From Methanohalobium sp046546175 (lineage in GTDB: Archaea > Halobacteriota > Methanosarcinia > Methanosarcinales > Methanosarcinaceae): DNA of 8,829 nucleotides. The notes beneath the pieces are model-generated. The model did not search any database. It worked only from the letters and a program-made list of their open reading frames with translations, and was not told where the DNA came from. The stretch is from positions 1-8,829 of the forward strand of contig NZ_JBKGYF010000068.1 of assembly GCF_046546175.1 (NCBI RefSeq), written 5' to 3'. This document shows positions 1-6,813 of this stretch, piece after piece. The position numbers were made by a program, and so were the translations under genes. How positions within the stretch are numbered: position 1 is the first letter of the stretch; the number at the start of each line of letters is the position of its first letter.

Positions 1-24
1 TTTCCTAGTAACCTTCTTCCGAAG

Positions 25-47
25 CCGCTGAGTCTTTAGCTCAGCGG
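25..47 (-). terminator. GC-rich hairpin just after the raSEA stop, possible 3' end structure
   Basis: A perfect 8-bp stem (CCGCTGAG at 25-32, CTCAGCGG at 40-47) closes a 7-base loop. It begins 4 bases beyond the raSEA stop codon, in the direction of that operon's transcription. It is clearly more GC-rich than its surroundings, so chance is less likely than for the AT-rich palindromes elsewhere. No T-run follows on the minus strand, so it is not a classical intrinsic terminator. Archaeal termination mostly depends on T-runs, and this may instead be a 3'-end stabilising or processing hairpin. Confidence 0.4.
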
Positions 48-51
48 TAGT

Positions 52-1107
52 TCACTGCAGCATTTTGTCCACAATCAAAGCACCATAGGTGTAATCATCC
101 AGTTTAATTACCCTTTTCCACAATTCTATACACCCGCATGACTGGTCAATATCCAGGTCCTCAAGGTTCTGGGTGATAGAAAATTTTCGTATGGCATTGG
201 CAACATCCTGGTCGCATTTATTACAGTTGTGAGGTCCTCGTTTGGAACCGGCACCAACTGGATCAGATGTGATTATTGTGTCGGGATGTTTTACCTTTGA
301 TTTTCTAAGGACTTCTACGATGCTCCAGAGCCACGGAGGTCTGTACTGATGTTTTTGCCATATCCATTCAACAAAGGTACCTTTTTGAACATTGCACAGG
401 TTTATTGATATATTACTAACATAAGGTACAATTTCGTCAACGGACTGTACCATATCATCAAGAGCTGTTCCTTCAGGTATAAACGGTGGTTTGAGGAGCA
501 GATAGGCTTTGGTGGTCACATCATGTTCTCCGGCAATCTGTGCGGCACCAATAAAATTTGAAAACCTAAACCCTTTGTTTATGGAATCCCTGCGAATGAT
601 ATCAGAGCTGGTTTCTAGGCCAATTGCAATTTCAAATTCAGTACTATCCAGAATATCTTTGCATTTACCGACAGTATCATGAGTTACAAATTCTGGACGT
701 GTTTCTGCAATTACTTTGACCACTCTCTCATCCAGGTTCAATGTCTGCAAGATATATTGCAAAGCTTTTGCAGAGACTTCATTCTCATCCAGAAAGCTGC
801 CGGATGTATAGATTTTGACCATGAACTTATCAAGGTTAGAGGCCTTTTGCATAGCTTTATCGAATTGAGACTTCATATCTTTATCATTAGGTGGTTCTTG
901 TGAACTGTCATAGACATAACCGCACATGGAACACCCACCCTGATTTCCCCACCAGCATCCGGAGGTTTTGAAAATAATGGTAAGGGTGTTTATTTTCTTA
1001 CCATCGTGATTATCATGTCCTGTCCACACTGCAGTTGGTGTGTCCGGTGCAGATGGTTTAATTCGCTGTTTATTTCTGATTTCTGATATTATCTGATTCA
1101 GTGACAT
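52..1107 (-). CDS. raSEA: Archaeosine biosynthesis radical SAM protein RaSEA
   Basis: This is a radical SAM enzyme of the Elp3-like type. Known role of the family: with ArcS, which attaches lysine to preQ0 at position 15 of archaeal tRNA, RaSEA cleaves the lysine adduct to leave archaeosine (G+). Seen here (351-residue numbering): a cluster-binding motif C51-x7-C59-x2-C62, the radical SAM segment IAIGLETSSD, the conserved LLLKPPF stretch, and a C-terminal cysteine group (C295, C298, C324, C326) that could hold a metal. The reading frame continues 8 codons upstream to a TTG at 1131, inside the guaAb end. The ATG at 1107 is preferred because AAGGTC lies 6 bases before it. The gene is second in an operon with guaAb, 10 bases downstream. 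It looks complete and intact. Family assignment is strong; the two-step pathway comes from work in other archaea. Confidence 0.9.
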   Translation of the reverse strand: MSLNQIISEIRNKQRIKPSAPDTPTAVWTGHDNHDGKKINTLTIIFKTSGCWWGNQGGCSMCGYVYDSSQEPPNDKDMKSQFDKAMQKASNLDKFMVKIYTSGSFLDENEVSAKALQYILQTLNLDERVVKVIAETRPEFVTHDTVGKCKDILDSTEFEIAIGLETSSDIIRRDSINKGFRFSNFIGAAQIAGEHDVTTKAYLLLKPPFIPEGTALDDMVQSVDEIVPYVSNISINLCNVQKGTFVEWIWQKHQYRPPWLWSIVEVLRKSKVKHPDTIITSDPVGAGSKRGPHNCNKCDQDVANAIRKFSITQNLEDLDIDQSCGCIELWKRVIKLDDYTYGALIVDKMLQ

Positions 1108-1113
1108 GATATT

Positions 1114-1119
1114 GACCTT
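1114..1119 (-). promoter_or_regulatory. Ribosome binding site deciding the raSEA start
   Basis: On the minus strand, AAGGTC overlaps the guaAb TAA stop and sits 6 bases before the ATG at 1107. It matches part of the archaeal anti-Shine-Dalgarno complement (AGGAGGTGAT). This favours the ATG over the upstream TTG at 1131 and suggests translational coupling with guaAb. Confidence 0.55.
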
Positions 1120-2032
1120 ATTCAAATTCAATTGTTGCTGGAGGTTTGGGTGTTAAATCATATAACACTCTTGAGACCGAAGGAATTTCACTATTAATTC
1201 TGGACTCGATTCTGTTAAGAACATCCCAAGGCAATTGCATTGCCTCAGCGGTCATGCCGTCTCTTGAACTGACAGCACGAACCGCAATTATCCATCCATG
1301 CACTCTAACATCACCTTTTACACCAGTCCCTTTCCCAAGGAGTGCGGCAAAGGTTTGCCAGGGATGATATTTTTCAACAAGTTCTTCTTCTACAATTGCA
1401 TTTGCTTCACGTACCACGTCCAGTTTTTCTTCGGTTACTTCATCAAGTATCCGGACTGCAAGACCGGGACCAGGGAAAGGCATACGGTCAGCTATTTCAT
1501 CAGGAAGGTTCAGCGCTTTAGCCACATCTCTGACCTCATCCTTATATAGGTCTGCAATAGGTTCTATGATATCCTTAAAATCAATAACATCAGGTAGTCC
1601 GCCTACATTGTGATGGGACTTTATGCCGCCCTCGGATTCAATCCTGTCCGGATATATGGTGCCCTGTATTAGATATTCTGCCTGTTCTTCTTTGGCTACC
1701 TCTTCAAATACCCGGATAAAAGTTTCACCAACCGCTTTACGTTTTTCTTCGGGGTCATTTACACCTTTTAAAGCATTCAGGAACCGGTCTTTCCTGTCAA
1801 CAACTTTGAGATTCATATCGGAAAATGTTTCTTTTATTCTCTCAGTTTCATCCTTTCTCATGAGACCGGTTTCGATGTATATAGGGACCAGATTGTCACC
1901 GATTGCATCATGTGCCAGTACTGTACATACCGAACTGTCTACACCACCTGATAGGGCTATAATCGCCTTTCCATCGATTTGTTCTTTAATCCTTGCTGCA
2001 CTTTTCTGGATGAATTTATCAACTTTTACCAT
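1118..2032 (-). CDS. guaAb: GMP synthase, ATP-pyrophosphatase subunit B (GuaAb)
   Basis: This subunit adenylylates XMP and aminates it to GMP in the cytoplasm. In archaea the glutaminase is usually a separate protein (GuaAa), which is not in this window, and the 304-residue length fits a stand-alone B subunit. Seen: the PP-loop SGGVDSS (residues 28-34), GTIYPDRIES (124-133), KSHHNVGGLPD (138-148), PFPGPG (185-190), and the dimerisation-domain tail PKPPATIEFE (295-304) that ends all GMP synthases. GGAG at 2042-2045 lies 9 bases before the ATG on the minus strand, which supports the start. It is the first gene of an operon with raSEA, divergent from recQ. GMP feeds GTP, the precursor of preQ0 and archaeosine, so a loose metabolic link with raSEA is possible but unproven. 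No anomalies were seen. Confidence 0.96.
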   Translation of the reverse strand: MVKVDKFIQKSAARIKEQIDGKAIIALSGGVDSSVCTVLAHDAIGDNLVPIYIETGLMRKDETERIKETFSDMNLKVVDRKDRFLNALKGVNDPEEKRKAVGETFIRVFEEVAKEEQAEYLIQGTIYPDRIESEGGIKSHHNVGGLPDVIDFKDIIEPIADLYKDEVRDVAKALNLPDEIADRMPFPGPGLAVRILDEVTEEKLDVVREANAIVEEELVEKYHPWQTFAALLGKGTGVKGDVRVHGWIIAVRAVSSRDGMTAEAMQLPWDVLNRIESRINSEIPSVSRVLYDLTPKPPATIEFE

Positions 2033-2102
2033 TAGAACAAGCTCCAGTTTAAGGTGTTATTATAATAATCAGATTTATTTAATAGGTTCATGGTATTCAA
2101 GA

Positions 2103-2110
2103 CTTATAAA
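2103..2110 (-). promoter_or_regulatory. Candidate TATA box for guaAb-raSEA
   Basis: Read on the minus strand this is TTTATAAG. Archaeal spacing would put the transcript start near 2081, leaving a leader of about 48 bases that contains the GGAG ribosome binding site. A second candidate, TTAAATAA at 2075-2082, would give a leader of about 18 bases. I cannot choose between them from sequence alone. Confidence 0.35.
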
Positions 2111-2123
2111 TGCTTATCTGGAT

Positions 2124-2140
2124 GTAATTATATAAATTAC
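2124..2140. repeat. Inverted repeat in the guaAb/recQ divergent promoter
   Basis: GTAATT (2124-2129) and AATTAC (2135-2140) are perfect inverted repeats around ATATA. The site lies between the two divergent genes and has the shape of an operator for a dimeric regulator. It is AT-rich and contains its own TATA-like sequence, so chance is a real possibility. Confidence 0.3.
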
Positions 2141-2187
2141 TTTCACACCGCTTGAATGAAAATTATATATTAATGATGCGTCTACAC

Positions 2188-2194
2188 TATAAAA
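2188..2194 (+). promoter_or_regulatory. Candidate TATA box for recQ
   Basis: TATAAAA lies 39 bases before the recQ ATG, and archaeal spacing predicts a transcript start near 2216. No good Shine-Dalgarno follows: AGGA at 2214-2217 is 15 bases from the ATG, too far to be typical. An alternative TATA-like run (ATTATATATTA) lies around 2162-2172. Confidence 0.4.
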
Positions 2195-2232
2195 CCCGAT
2201 TATCTCTTAAAACAGGATTTTATGATTAACCC

Positions 2233-4026
2233 ATGTACACAACTCTGCATAAATACTTCGGTTACAAAGAATTCCGCACACTCCAGGAAGATATAATAAA
2301 AGATGTACTGGACCAAAAAGATACATTTGTAGTTATGCCTACAGGTGGTGGCAAATCGTTATGTTATCAATTACCGGCACTTCTCATGGATGGTGTGACA
2401 ATAGTTGTATCACCACTTATATCTCTTATGAAGGATCAGGTCGACGGATTGAGGTCTAATGGTATATCCGCTGCATATCTAAACAGTACACTTGATTATC
2501 TGGAATCAAATCAGATATGTAATGACCTTTTAAACAACCGTATTGACGTTCTCTACATCACACCAGAACGATTAACAATGTCAAAAACCCTCAAATTTTT
2601 AAAAACTGTAAAAATCAATCTGTTTGCCATTGATGAGGCCCACTGCATATCAGAATGGGGGCATGATTTTAGACCTGAATATCTCAAGTTGAATATGTTG
2701 AAGAATAAGTTTCCAGATATTCCATTAATAGCACTTACCGCGACTGCTACACCCAGAGTGCAGAATGATATCATCTCTTTACTGGAACTTGGAGATTGTA
2801 GCAGGTACATATCAAGTTTCAATCGCGATAATCTCTATTATGAGGTTAGACCCAAAAAGGAAGCCTACAATCAGATGGTCAGATACCTGAAAACCCACAG
2901 GAAATACAGTGGTATCATATATTGTCAGAGCCGCCGTACGGTAGAAGACCTGTATAACAAACTTAAAAGGGAAGGTTTTCGTGTTTTGCCCTATCATGCA
3001 GGTTTGCCAGCATCCATCCGTGAGGAAAATCAGGAGAGTTTTATCAAGGATGATGTACAGATAATGGTGGCTACAATTGCTTTTGGTATGGGTATAAACA
3101 AACCCAATGTGCGTTTTGTGATCCATTATGACCTTCCAAAGAATCTAGAAAGCTATTATCAACAGACAGGTAGAGGGGGAAGGGATGGTCTTGATTGTGA
3201 TTGTATTCTTTTTTTCAGTTATGGGGATAAATATAAGATCGAATATTTCATCGATCAAAAAACTACAAAATCAGAGCGGGATATTGCCTTCTCAAAATTA
3301 CGTAAAATGATAAACTACTGTGAAAGCAATATCTGCCGCAGGAAATTATTACTGAATTATTTCGGAGAAAATTTTGATGAACAAAACTGTGGCAAATGTG
3401 ATGTATGTCTTGAGCCAAGGGAGATGGTTGATGGGACAGAGGTGGCAAAAATTTTCCTCAAATGTGTGGACGAACTGAACCAGAAATACGGACTTAATCA
3501 TGTAGCTGATGTATTGGCTGGTTCCAAAAACAAGAAGATTATCAATAAACAGCATGATTTGCTCGGCAGTTATGGGGGAGGACATAAATATACAAAGAGT
3601 CAATGGATAGATATCGGAAAGGAATTATTACATAAAGGAATTCTGGATGTTAAAGGTGGACAGTATCCGGTATTAAAATTGAACCAGAAAAGTCATGACC
3701 TACTTTCAGGTCAGGAAAATGTTCAGCTTACGAAATCGGTTGAATATCCATCCAATGATATTTCTGATAAATCGCCAGATGAAACCGATAATCGGCTTTT
3801 TGAAAGGTTGAGGAAATTAAGGAAAAAACTGGCTGACAGTGAAAACAAACCTCCATACATTATTTTTGCTGATACAAGTTTGAAACAAATGGCTGCTCGT
3901 TGTCCGAAGACATATGATGAATTTTTGAAAATCTCCGGAGTAGGTGAATATAAGCTGGAAAAATACGGTGATATGTTTCTGGCAGAAATCATTGACCACT
4001 GTAAATCCGAATCTATTGATTCATGA
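2233..4026 (+). CDS. recQ: ATP-dependent DNA helicase RecQ
   Basis: This is a 3'-5' superfamily 2 helicase for recombination and replication-fork repair. The 597 residues match bacterial RecQ in length and domain order. Seen: motif 0 FRTLQ (14-18), Walker A MPTGGGKS (35-42), DEAH box DEAHCISEWGHDFRP (134-148), TATAT (169-173), motif V VATIAFGMGINK (279-290), and motif VI QQTGRGGRDG (310-319). The RecQ zinc site is complete (C368, C386, C389, C392). A winged-helix region spans about 400-495, a polar linker about 496-518, and a C-terminal HRDC domain about 520-590 contains ISGVGEYKLEKYG. The start fits the family, since LHKYFGY is the usual N-terminus. RecQ is patchy in archaea and the full bacterial layout suggests old lateral transfer (inference). 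It appears to be transcribed alone. Confidence 0.97.
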   Translation: MYTTLHKYFGYKEFRTLQEDIIKDVLDQKDTFVVMPTGGGKSLCYQLPALLMDGVTIVVSPLISLMKDQVDGLRSNGISAAYLNSTLDYLESNQICNDLLNNRIDVLYITPERLTMSKTLKFLKTVKINLFAIDEAHCISEWGHDFRPEYLKLNMLKNKFPDIPLIALTATATPRVQNDIISLLELGDCSRYISSFNRDNLYYEVRPKKEAYNQMVRYLKTHRKYSGIIYCQSRRTVEDLYNKLKREGFRVLPYHAGLPASIREENQESFIKDDVQIMVATIAFGMGINKPNVRFVIHYDLPKNLESYYQQTGRGGRDGLDCDCILFFSYGDKYKIEYFIDQKTTKSERDIAFSKLRKMINYCESNICRRKLLLNYFGENFDEQNCGKCDVCLEPREMVDGTEVAKIFLKCVDELNQKYGLNHVADVLAGSKNKKIINKQHDLLGSYGGGHKYTKSQWIDIGKELLHKGILDVKGGQYPVLKLNQKSHDLLSGQENVQLTKSVEYPSNDISDKSPDETDNRLFERLRKLRKKLADSENKPPYIIFADTSLKQMAARCPKTYDEFLKISGVGEYKLEKYGDMFLAEIIDHCKSESIDS

Positions 4027-4070
4027 ATCTATAATTTAACAAACCTTGTTTCACAAAAAACCAATCCGAT

Positions 4071-4078
4071 TTTATATT
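4071..4078 (+). promoter_or_regulatory. TATA box for the asnB-like/dph6 operon, probably leaderless
   Basis: TTTATATT lies in the 77-base gap after recQ. Its centre is about 29 bases before the ATG at 4104, so initiation 25-27 bases downstream would fall within a few bases of the start codon. The sequence before the ATG (CTAAAATA) has no Shine-Dalgarno. Both facts point to a leaderless or nearly leaderless mRNA. Confidence 0.55.
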
Positions 4079-4103
4079 TAAAATTTAATTGTAATCTAAA
4101 ATA

Positions 4104-5600
4104 ATGTGTGCGATAACAGGATTTTTCAATACTCAAAATGCGTTTTTGTATACCTATAAAGCTCTCTCTATACTCAGAAACCGTGGCAGAGATGGTACAG
4201 GTGCCTGCGGTATCGACTGGGTAAAACATTCAGATATTGTTGAAAATCTTGAAATACCTCATGATATTAATATAATGGGTCATAATCTTCACTCGATTGT
4301 CAAATATGTTCCGCAGCCCATTGTCTATAAGGGAAGACTTGTTGCAAACTGTGAAATATACAACTGGATGGAACTGGCTTCGGTTTATAACCTGGATGCA
4401 GGAAACGATTCTGATTTTTTAACCCAATTCATTGAATATCAAATATATTCATCGAATATAGATACATCCAATCCTGAAGAAGTAATAGAAAAAATAGAAC
4501 AGGTATTGGATGAAGTCATTGGTGTATATTCTTTTGCATACATGCTTGATGGCTATGTATATTTATTTCGTGATGTTATTGGTATCAAACCGCTATGGTA
4601 CAGCAAATCAAATGAGTTTGCTTTTGCTTCAGAGAAAAAAGCCCTGAAAATCACCGGATATTCGGATATATGTGAACTTAATCCAAGGGAAATAATCTGT
4701 TATGATATAGCAAATGATAGCACTGTTTTTTATTCCAGAAATTTTTTTGATATTATACCGGAACATGATAAACAATTGGGTACAATTCGTAACGAATTCA
4801 GGTATCTTCTGGAAGATGCCGTATCAATCCGTTTCCCAGATGAACCGTTTGGTATTCTGTTTTCTGGAGGAATAGATTCCACAATTATTGCCTATCTATG
4901 TAAAAAACTGATTAAACATTCAGCTGTTGATTTCACCTGTTATGTAGCAGGTTTGAAAGGGAACGATTCTAATTATTCACCTGATGTAAACTATGCCAAA
5001 AAAGTGGCTGATAATCTGGGATTGAAACTCAAAATAAAAGAAATCAACTATCAAGAAGTTGAGTATTATCTTAAGAAAGTTGTACCCCTTATTGAAAATA
5101 CTTCTGTTCTTAGGGTAGGGGTGGCATTAACCATGTATGCTGCTTGTGTGGCTGCTAAAGAAGACGGAATCAGAGTGATGTTTTCCGGTTCGGGTGCTGA
5201 TGAATTGCTTGCGGGTTACAATCGACACTGGAAATCGGATAATTTGAACCAGGACTGTTATCAGGATATTTTAAACATATATGTGAAAAATACCTACAGA
5301 GATGATGTAGTGTCTATGAACAACAATATAGAACTCAGGGTTCCTTATCTTGACAGGCGGGTGGTTGATTATGGTCTAAAAATACCAGCATGCTATAAAA
5401 TCGATAATTTGCAAAAACAAAATAAACTGGTTTTGAGAATGGCAGGCAAACAATTCGGTCTACCTGAGGAGTTTGTACAGCGAAATAAAAAAGCTGCACA
5501 GTATGGCAGTCGTTTTGATAAAGCGATTACAAAGCTTGCAAAAAATGCAGGATTTAAAACGAAAACACAATATCTGGAGCAGTTCCATGAAGGATTATAA
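4104..5600 (+). CDS. asnB: Asparagine synthetase-like glutamine amidotransferase
   Basis: The N-terminal class II glutaminase domain (about 1-190) has catalytic Cys2, which fixes the start, then RNRGRDG (25-31), NCE (82-84) and D102 for glutamine binding. The C-terminal synthetase domain has PP-loop SGGIDST (254-260), SGSGADE (361-367) and ELRVPYLD (410-417). Known family role: glutamine hydrolysis supplies ammonia to an adenylylated carboxylate. Two oddities: the oxyanion-hole motif NGE reads NCE (Gly to Cys at 83), and SGEGSDE reads SGSGADE, placing Ser363 where E. coli AsnB has Glu348, a residue important for aspartyl-AMP formation. At 498 residues it is shorter than E. coli AsnB (554 with Met), mainly at the C-terminus. 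It overlaps dph6 by 14 bases. It is clearly an AsnB paralogue; true asparagine synthesis is doubtful, and ammonia supply to Dph6 or another amidation is possible. Confidence 0.9.
   Translation: MCAITGFFNTQNAFLYTYKALSILRNRGRDGTGACGIDWVKHSDIVENLEIPHDINIMGHNLHSIVKYVPQPIVYKGRLVANCEIYNWMELASVYNLDAGNDSDFLTQFIEYQIYSSNIDTSNPEEVIEKIEQVLDEVIGVYSFAYMLDGYVYLFRDVIGIKPLWYSKSNEFAFASEKKALKITGYSDICELNPREIICYDIANDSTVFYSRNFFDIIPEHDKQLGTIRNEFRYLLEDAVSIRFPDEPFGILFSGGIDSTIIAYLCKKLIKHSAVDFTCYVAGLKGNDSNYSPDVNYAKKVADNLGLKLKIKEINYQEVEYYLKKVVPLIENTSVLRVGVALTMYAACVAAKEDGIRVMFSGSGADELLAGYNRHWKSDNLNQDCYQDILNIYVKNTYRDDVVSMNNNIELRVPYLDRRVVDYGLKIPACYKIDNLQKQNKLVLRMAGKQFGLPEEFVQRNKKAAQYGSRFDKAITKLAKNAGFKTKTQYLEQFHEGL
5576..5579 (+). 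promoter_or_regulatory. Ribosome binding site deciding the dph6 start
   Basis: GGAG lies 7 bases before the ATG at 5587, inside the end of the asnB-like gene. It rules in the 233-residue protein and argues against the longer in-frame start at 5473, whose extra 38 residues are only the asnB-like end read in another frame. Confidence 0.7.
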
Positions 5601-6288
5601 ATTAAAGCTTGGTGTTTTATACAGTTCAGGTAAGGACAGTAATTATGCAACCTATATTATGAAACAACAGGGTCATTCTATAGAATGTCTGATAACGGTA
5701 AAAAGTGAAAATCAGGACTCATATATGTTTCACACTCCAAATATTGATTTTTCCCGTTTACAGTCCGAGGCCATGGGTATACCACTGATTGAAGAGGCAA
5801 GTAAAGGTGAGGAAGAGATAGAACTTGAAGATATGAAGCGTGCAATTAAACGAGCTCAGGATGAATATGCAATTAATGGTGTGATTACAGGTGCGTTGCA
5901 TTCCAGTTATCAAAAAGAACGTATTGAGAAAATATGTAACGAACTTGGACTTGAAGTTTTATCTCCGCTCTGGCATATTGACCAAGAATCTGAGATGAGG
6001 AAACTGATAGAACTTGGTTTTGAATTTATTTTCAGCAGTATTGCTGCCTATGGTTTAAACCGTGATTGGCTCGGAAAGGTGATCACTGATAAACAAATCA
6101 ATAAACTAGTTCGACTGAATGAGAAGGTAGGTTTAAATATTGCAGGAGAAGGTGGAGAATTTGAGAGTTTTGTGATTGAATCTCCAATGTATAATAAAAG
6201 GATTGAGATAATGGATTATGAGATAGTGGAAAGGGATGAATATACTGCCCATCTAATAATCAAAGATGCAGAACTTGTGGAAAAATGA
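5587..6288 (+). CDS. dph6: Diphthine-ammonia ligase Dph6 (DUF71 family)
   Basis: This ATP-dependent amidase-type ligase performs the last step of diphthamide synthesis on translation factor aEF2: diphthine is adenylylated and aminated with ammonia. Seen in 233 residues: a PP-loop of the Dph6 form, SSGKDS (13-18), then GVITGALHSSYQKERIE (98-114), and the C-terminal signature GEGGEFESFV (187-196). The length is typical of the archaeal single-domain form; the fungal enzyme carries additional RidA-like domains. The start is set by GGAG at 5576-5579, giving a 14-base overlap with the asnB-like gene, so the two are probably translationally coupled. The protein has no ammonia-generating domain of its own, which makes the glutaminase neighbour notable. 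DUF71 also has a subgroup linked to B12 salvage; the E-G-G-E-F signature and archaeal context favour Dph6. The gene ends 9 bases from the convergent msrA stop. Confidence 0.9.
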   Translation: MKDYKLKLGVLYSSGKDSNYATYIMKQQGHSIECLITVKSENQDSYMFHTPNIDFSRLQSEAMGIPLIEEASKGEEEIELEDMKRAIKRAQDEYAINGVITGALHSSYQKERIEKICNELGLEVLSPLWHIDQESEMRKLIELGFEFIFSSIAAYGLNRDWLGKVITDKQINKLVRLNEKVGLNIAGEGGEFESFVIESPMYNKRIEIMDYEIVERDEYTAHLIIKDAELVEK

Positions 6289-6297
6289 ATTTTACAA

Positions 6298-6768
6298 TCA
6301 AATTCTGCATGCTGAATACCCGTGTTTTTCAAAATACCTTTGATGGTACTCTTCAGCTTCATAGAATTCTGAGGCAGGCACAATTTCGGTTACTATTTCA
6401 TTTTTGTACTTACCAGATGTCTGAAGTCTCTTCTTGGATTCAAAAGCCTTCTTTTTCTGTTCTCCATTATGATAAAAAATAGCGGACCTGTACTGTGTTC
6501 CTATATCCGGTCCCTGTCTGTTCAGAGTAGTAGGCTCATGGATTTTCCAGAACACGTCCAGCAATTTATCATAGGATACTATTGATGAATCAAATGTAAT
6601 TTCAACTGCTTCAGCATGACCGGTTTTACCGGTACATACATCTTTGTAAGTAGGATTTTCCCATTTTCCACCAGTATAACCTACTCTGGTGGACACAACT
6701 CCCTCAATCTGGCGGAATGCGGCTTCCACTCCCCAAAAACATCCAGCTGCAAATGTAGCTTTTTCCAT
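6298..6768 (-). CDS. msrA: Peptide methionine sulfoxide reductase MsrA
   Basis: MsrA reduces the S-form of methionine sulfoxide in proteins, repairing oxidative damage in the cytoplasm. The 156 residues hold the signature GCFWG (9-13) with catalytic Cys10, the conserved VCTGKTGHAE (44-53), GPDIGTQYRSAIFY (86-99), and EEYHQRYFEKHG (139-150). Cys154, three residues from the end, is a candidate resolving cysteine; Cys45 is the other free cysteine. The frame runs 13 codons further upstream to 6807, but GGTGAT four bases before the ATG at 6768 and the normal family N-terminus fix the shorter start. It is a single gene with its own promoter, convergent with dph6. MsrA is scattered among archaea but present in Methanosarcinales, so it was probably acquired from bacteria (inference). 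Confidence 0.97.
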   Translation of the reverse strand: MEKATFAAGCFWGVEAAFRQIEGVVSTRVGYTGGKWENPTYKDVCTGKTGHAEAVEITFDSSIVSYDKLLDVFWKIHEPTTLNRQGPDIGTQYRSAIFYHNGEQKKKAFESKKRLQTSGKYKNEIVTEIVPASEFYEAEEYHQRYFEKHGYSACRI

Positions 6769-6772
6769 AATT

Positions 6773-6778
6773 ATCACC
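6773..6778 (-). promoter_or_regulatory. Strong Shine-Dalgarno of msrA
   Basis: On the minus strand GGTGAT is a perfect six-base complement to the archaeal 16S 3' end (ATCACCTCCT), 4 bases before the ATG at 6768. It decides the msrA start over the in-frame ATG at 6807. Confidence 0.75.
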
Positions 6779-6781
6779 AAT

Positions 6782-6795
6782 TTTTTGATCAAAAA
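6782..6795. repeat. 14-bp perfect palindrome at the predicted msrA transcript start
   Basis: TTTTTGATCAAAAA is an exact palindrome. It lies between the msrA TATA candidate (6806-6813) and the ribosome binding site, overlapping the predicted transcript start near 6784. That is where an archaeal repressor would block initiation. Its simple A/T arms make chance plausible. Confidence 0.4.
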
Positions 6796-6805
6796 TCGTT
6801 TTAAC

Positions 6806-6813
6806 AATATATG
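6806..6813 (-). promoter_or_regulatory. Candidate TATA box for msrA
   Basis: Read on the minus strand this is CATATATT, preceded by the purine-rich AAAAG as a weak BRE. Archaeal spacing predicts a transcript start near 6784 and a leader of about 16 bases that includes the GGTGAT ribosome binding site. Confidence 0.4.

Noticed and set aside
33..50. tRNA D-arm-like sequence (TTTAGCTCAGCGGTAG)
   Set aside because: It matches the start of many tRNAs, but GCTC has no GAGC partner, no anticodon arm or T-loop (GTTCRA) follows, and the next bases are the raSEA coding end. The match is better explained as one arm of the hairpin.
1108..1131. TTG start giving raSEA 8 more residues
   Set aside because: It lies inside the guaAb end, and the ATG at 1107 has its own ribosome binding site and fits the family N-terminus.
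1623..2135. 170-codon plus-strand ORF opposite guaAb
   Set aside because: It is antisense to a well-conserved gene, its translation shows no domain, and its length follows from the codon use of guaAb.
2088..2153. 21-codon plus-strand ORF in the guaAb/recQ gap
   Set aside because: It has no ribosome binding site, overlaps the promoter elements and is expected by chance.
2233..4026. RecQ as part of a defence system
   Set aside because: It has the complete domain set of a repair helicase, and no nuclease, methylase or other defence gene lies beside it.
5473..5586. 38-residue N-terminal extension of dph6
   Set aside because: It overlaps the asnB-like coding sequence in another frame, has no family match, and GGAG precedes the ATG at 5587.
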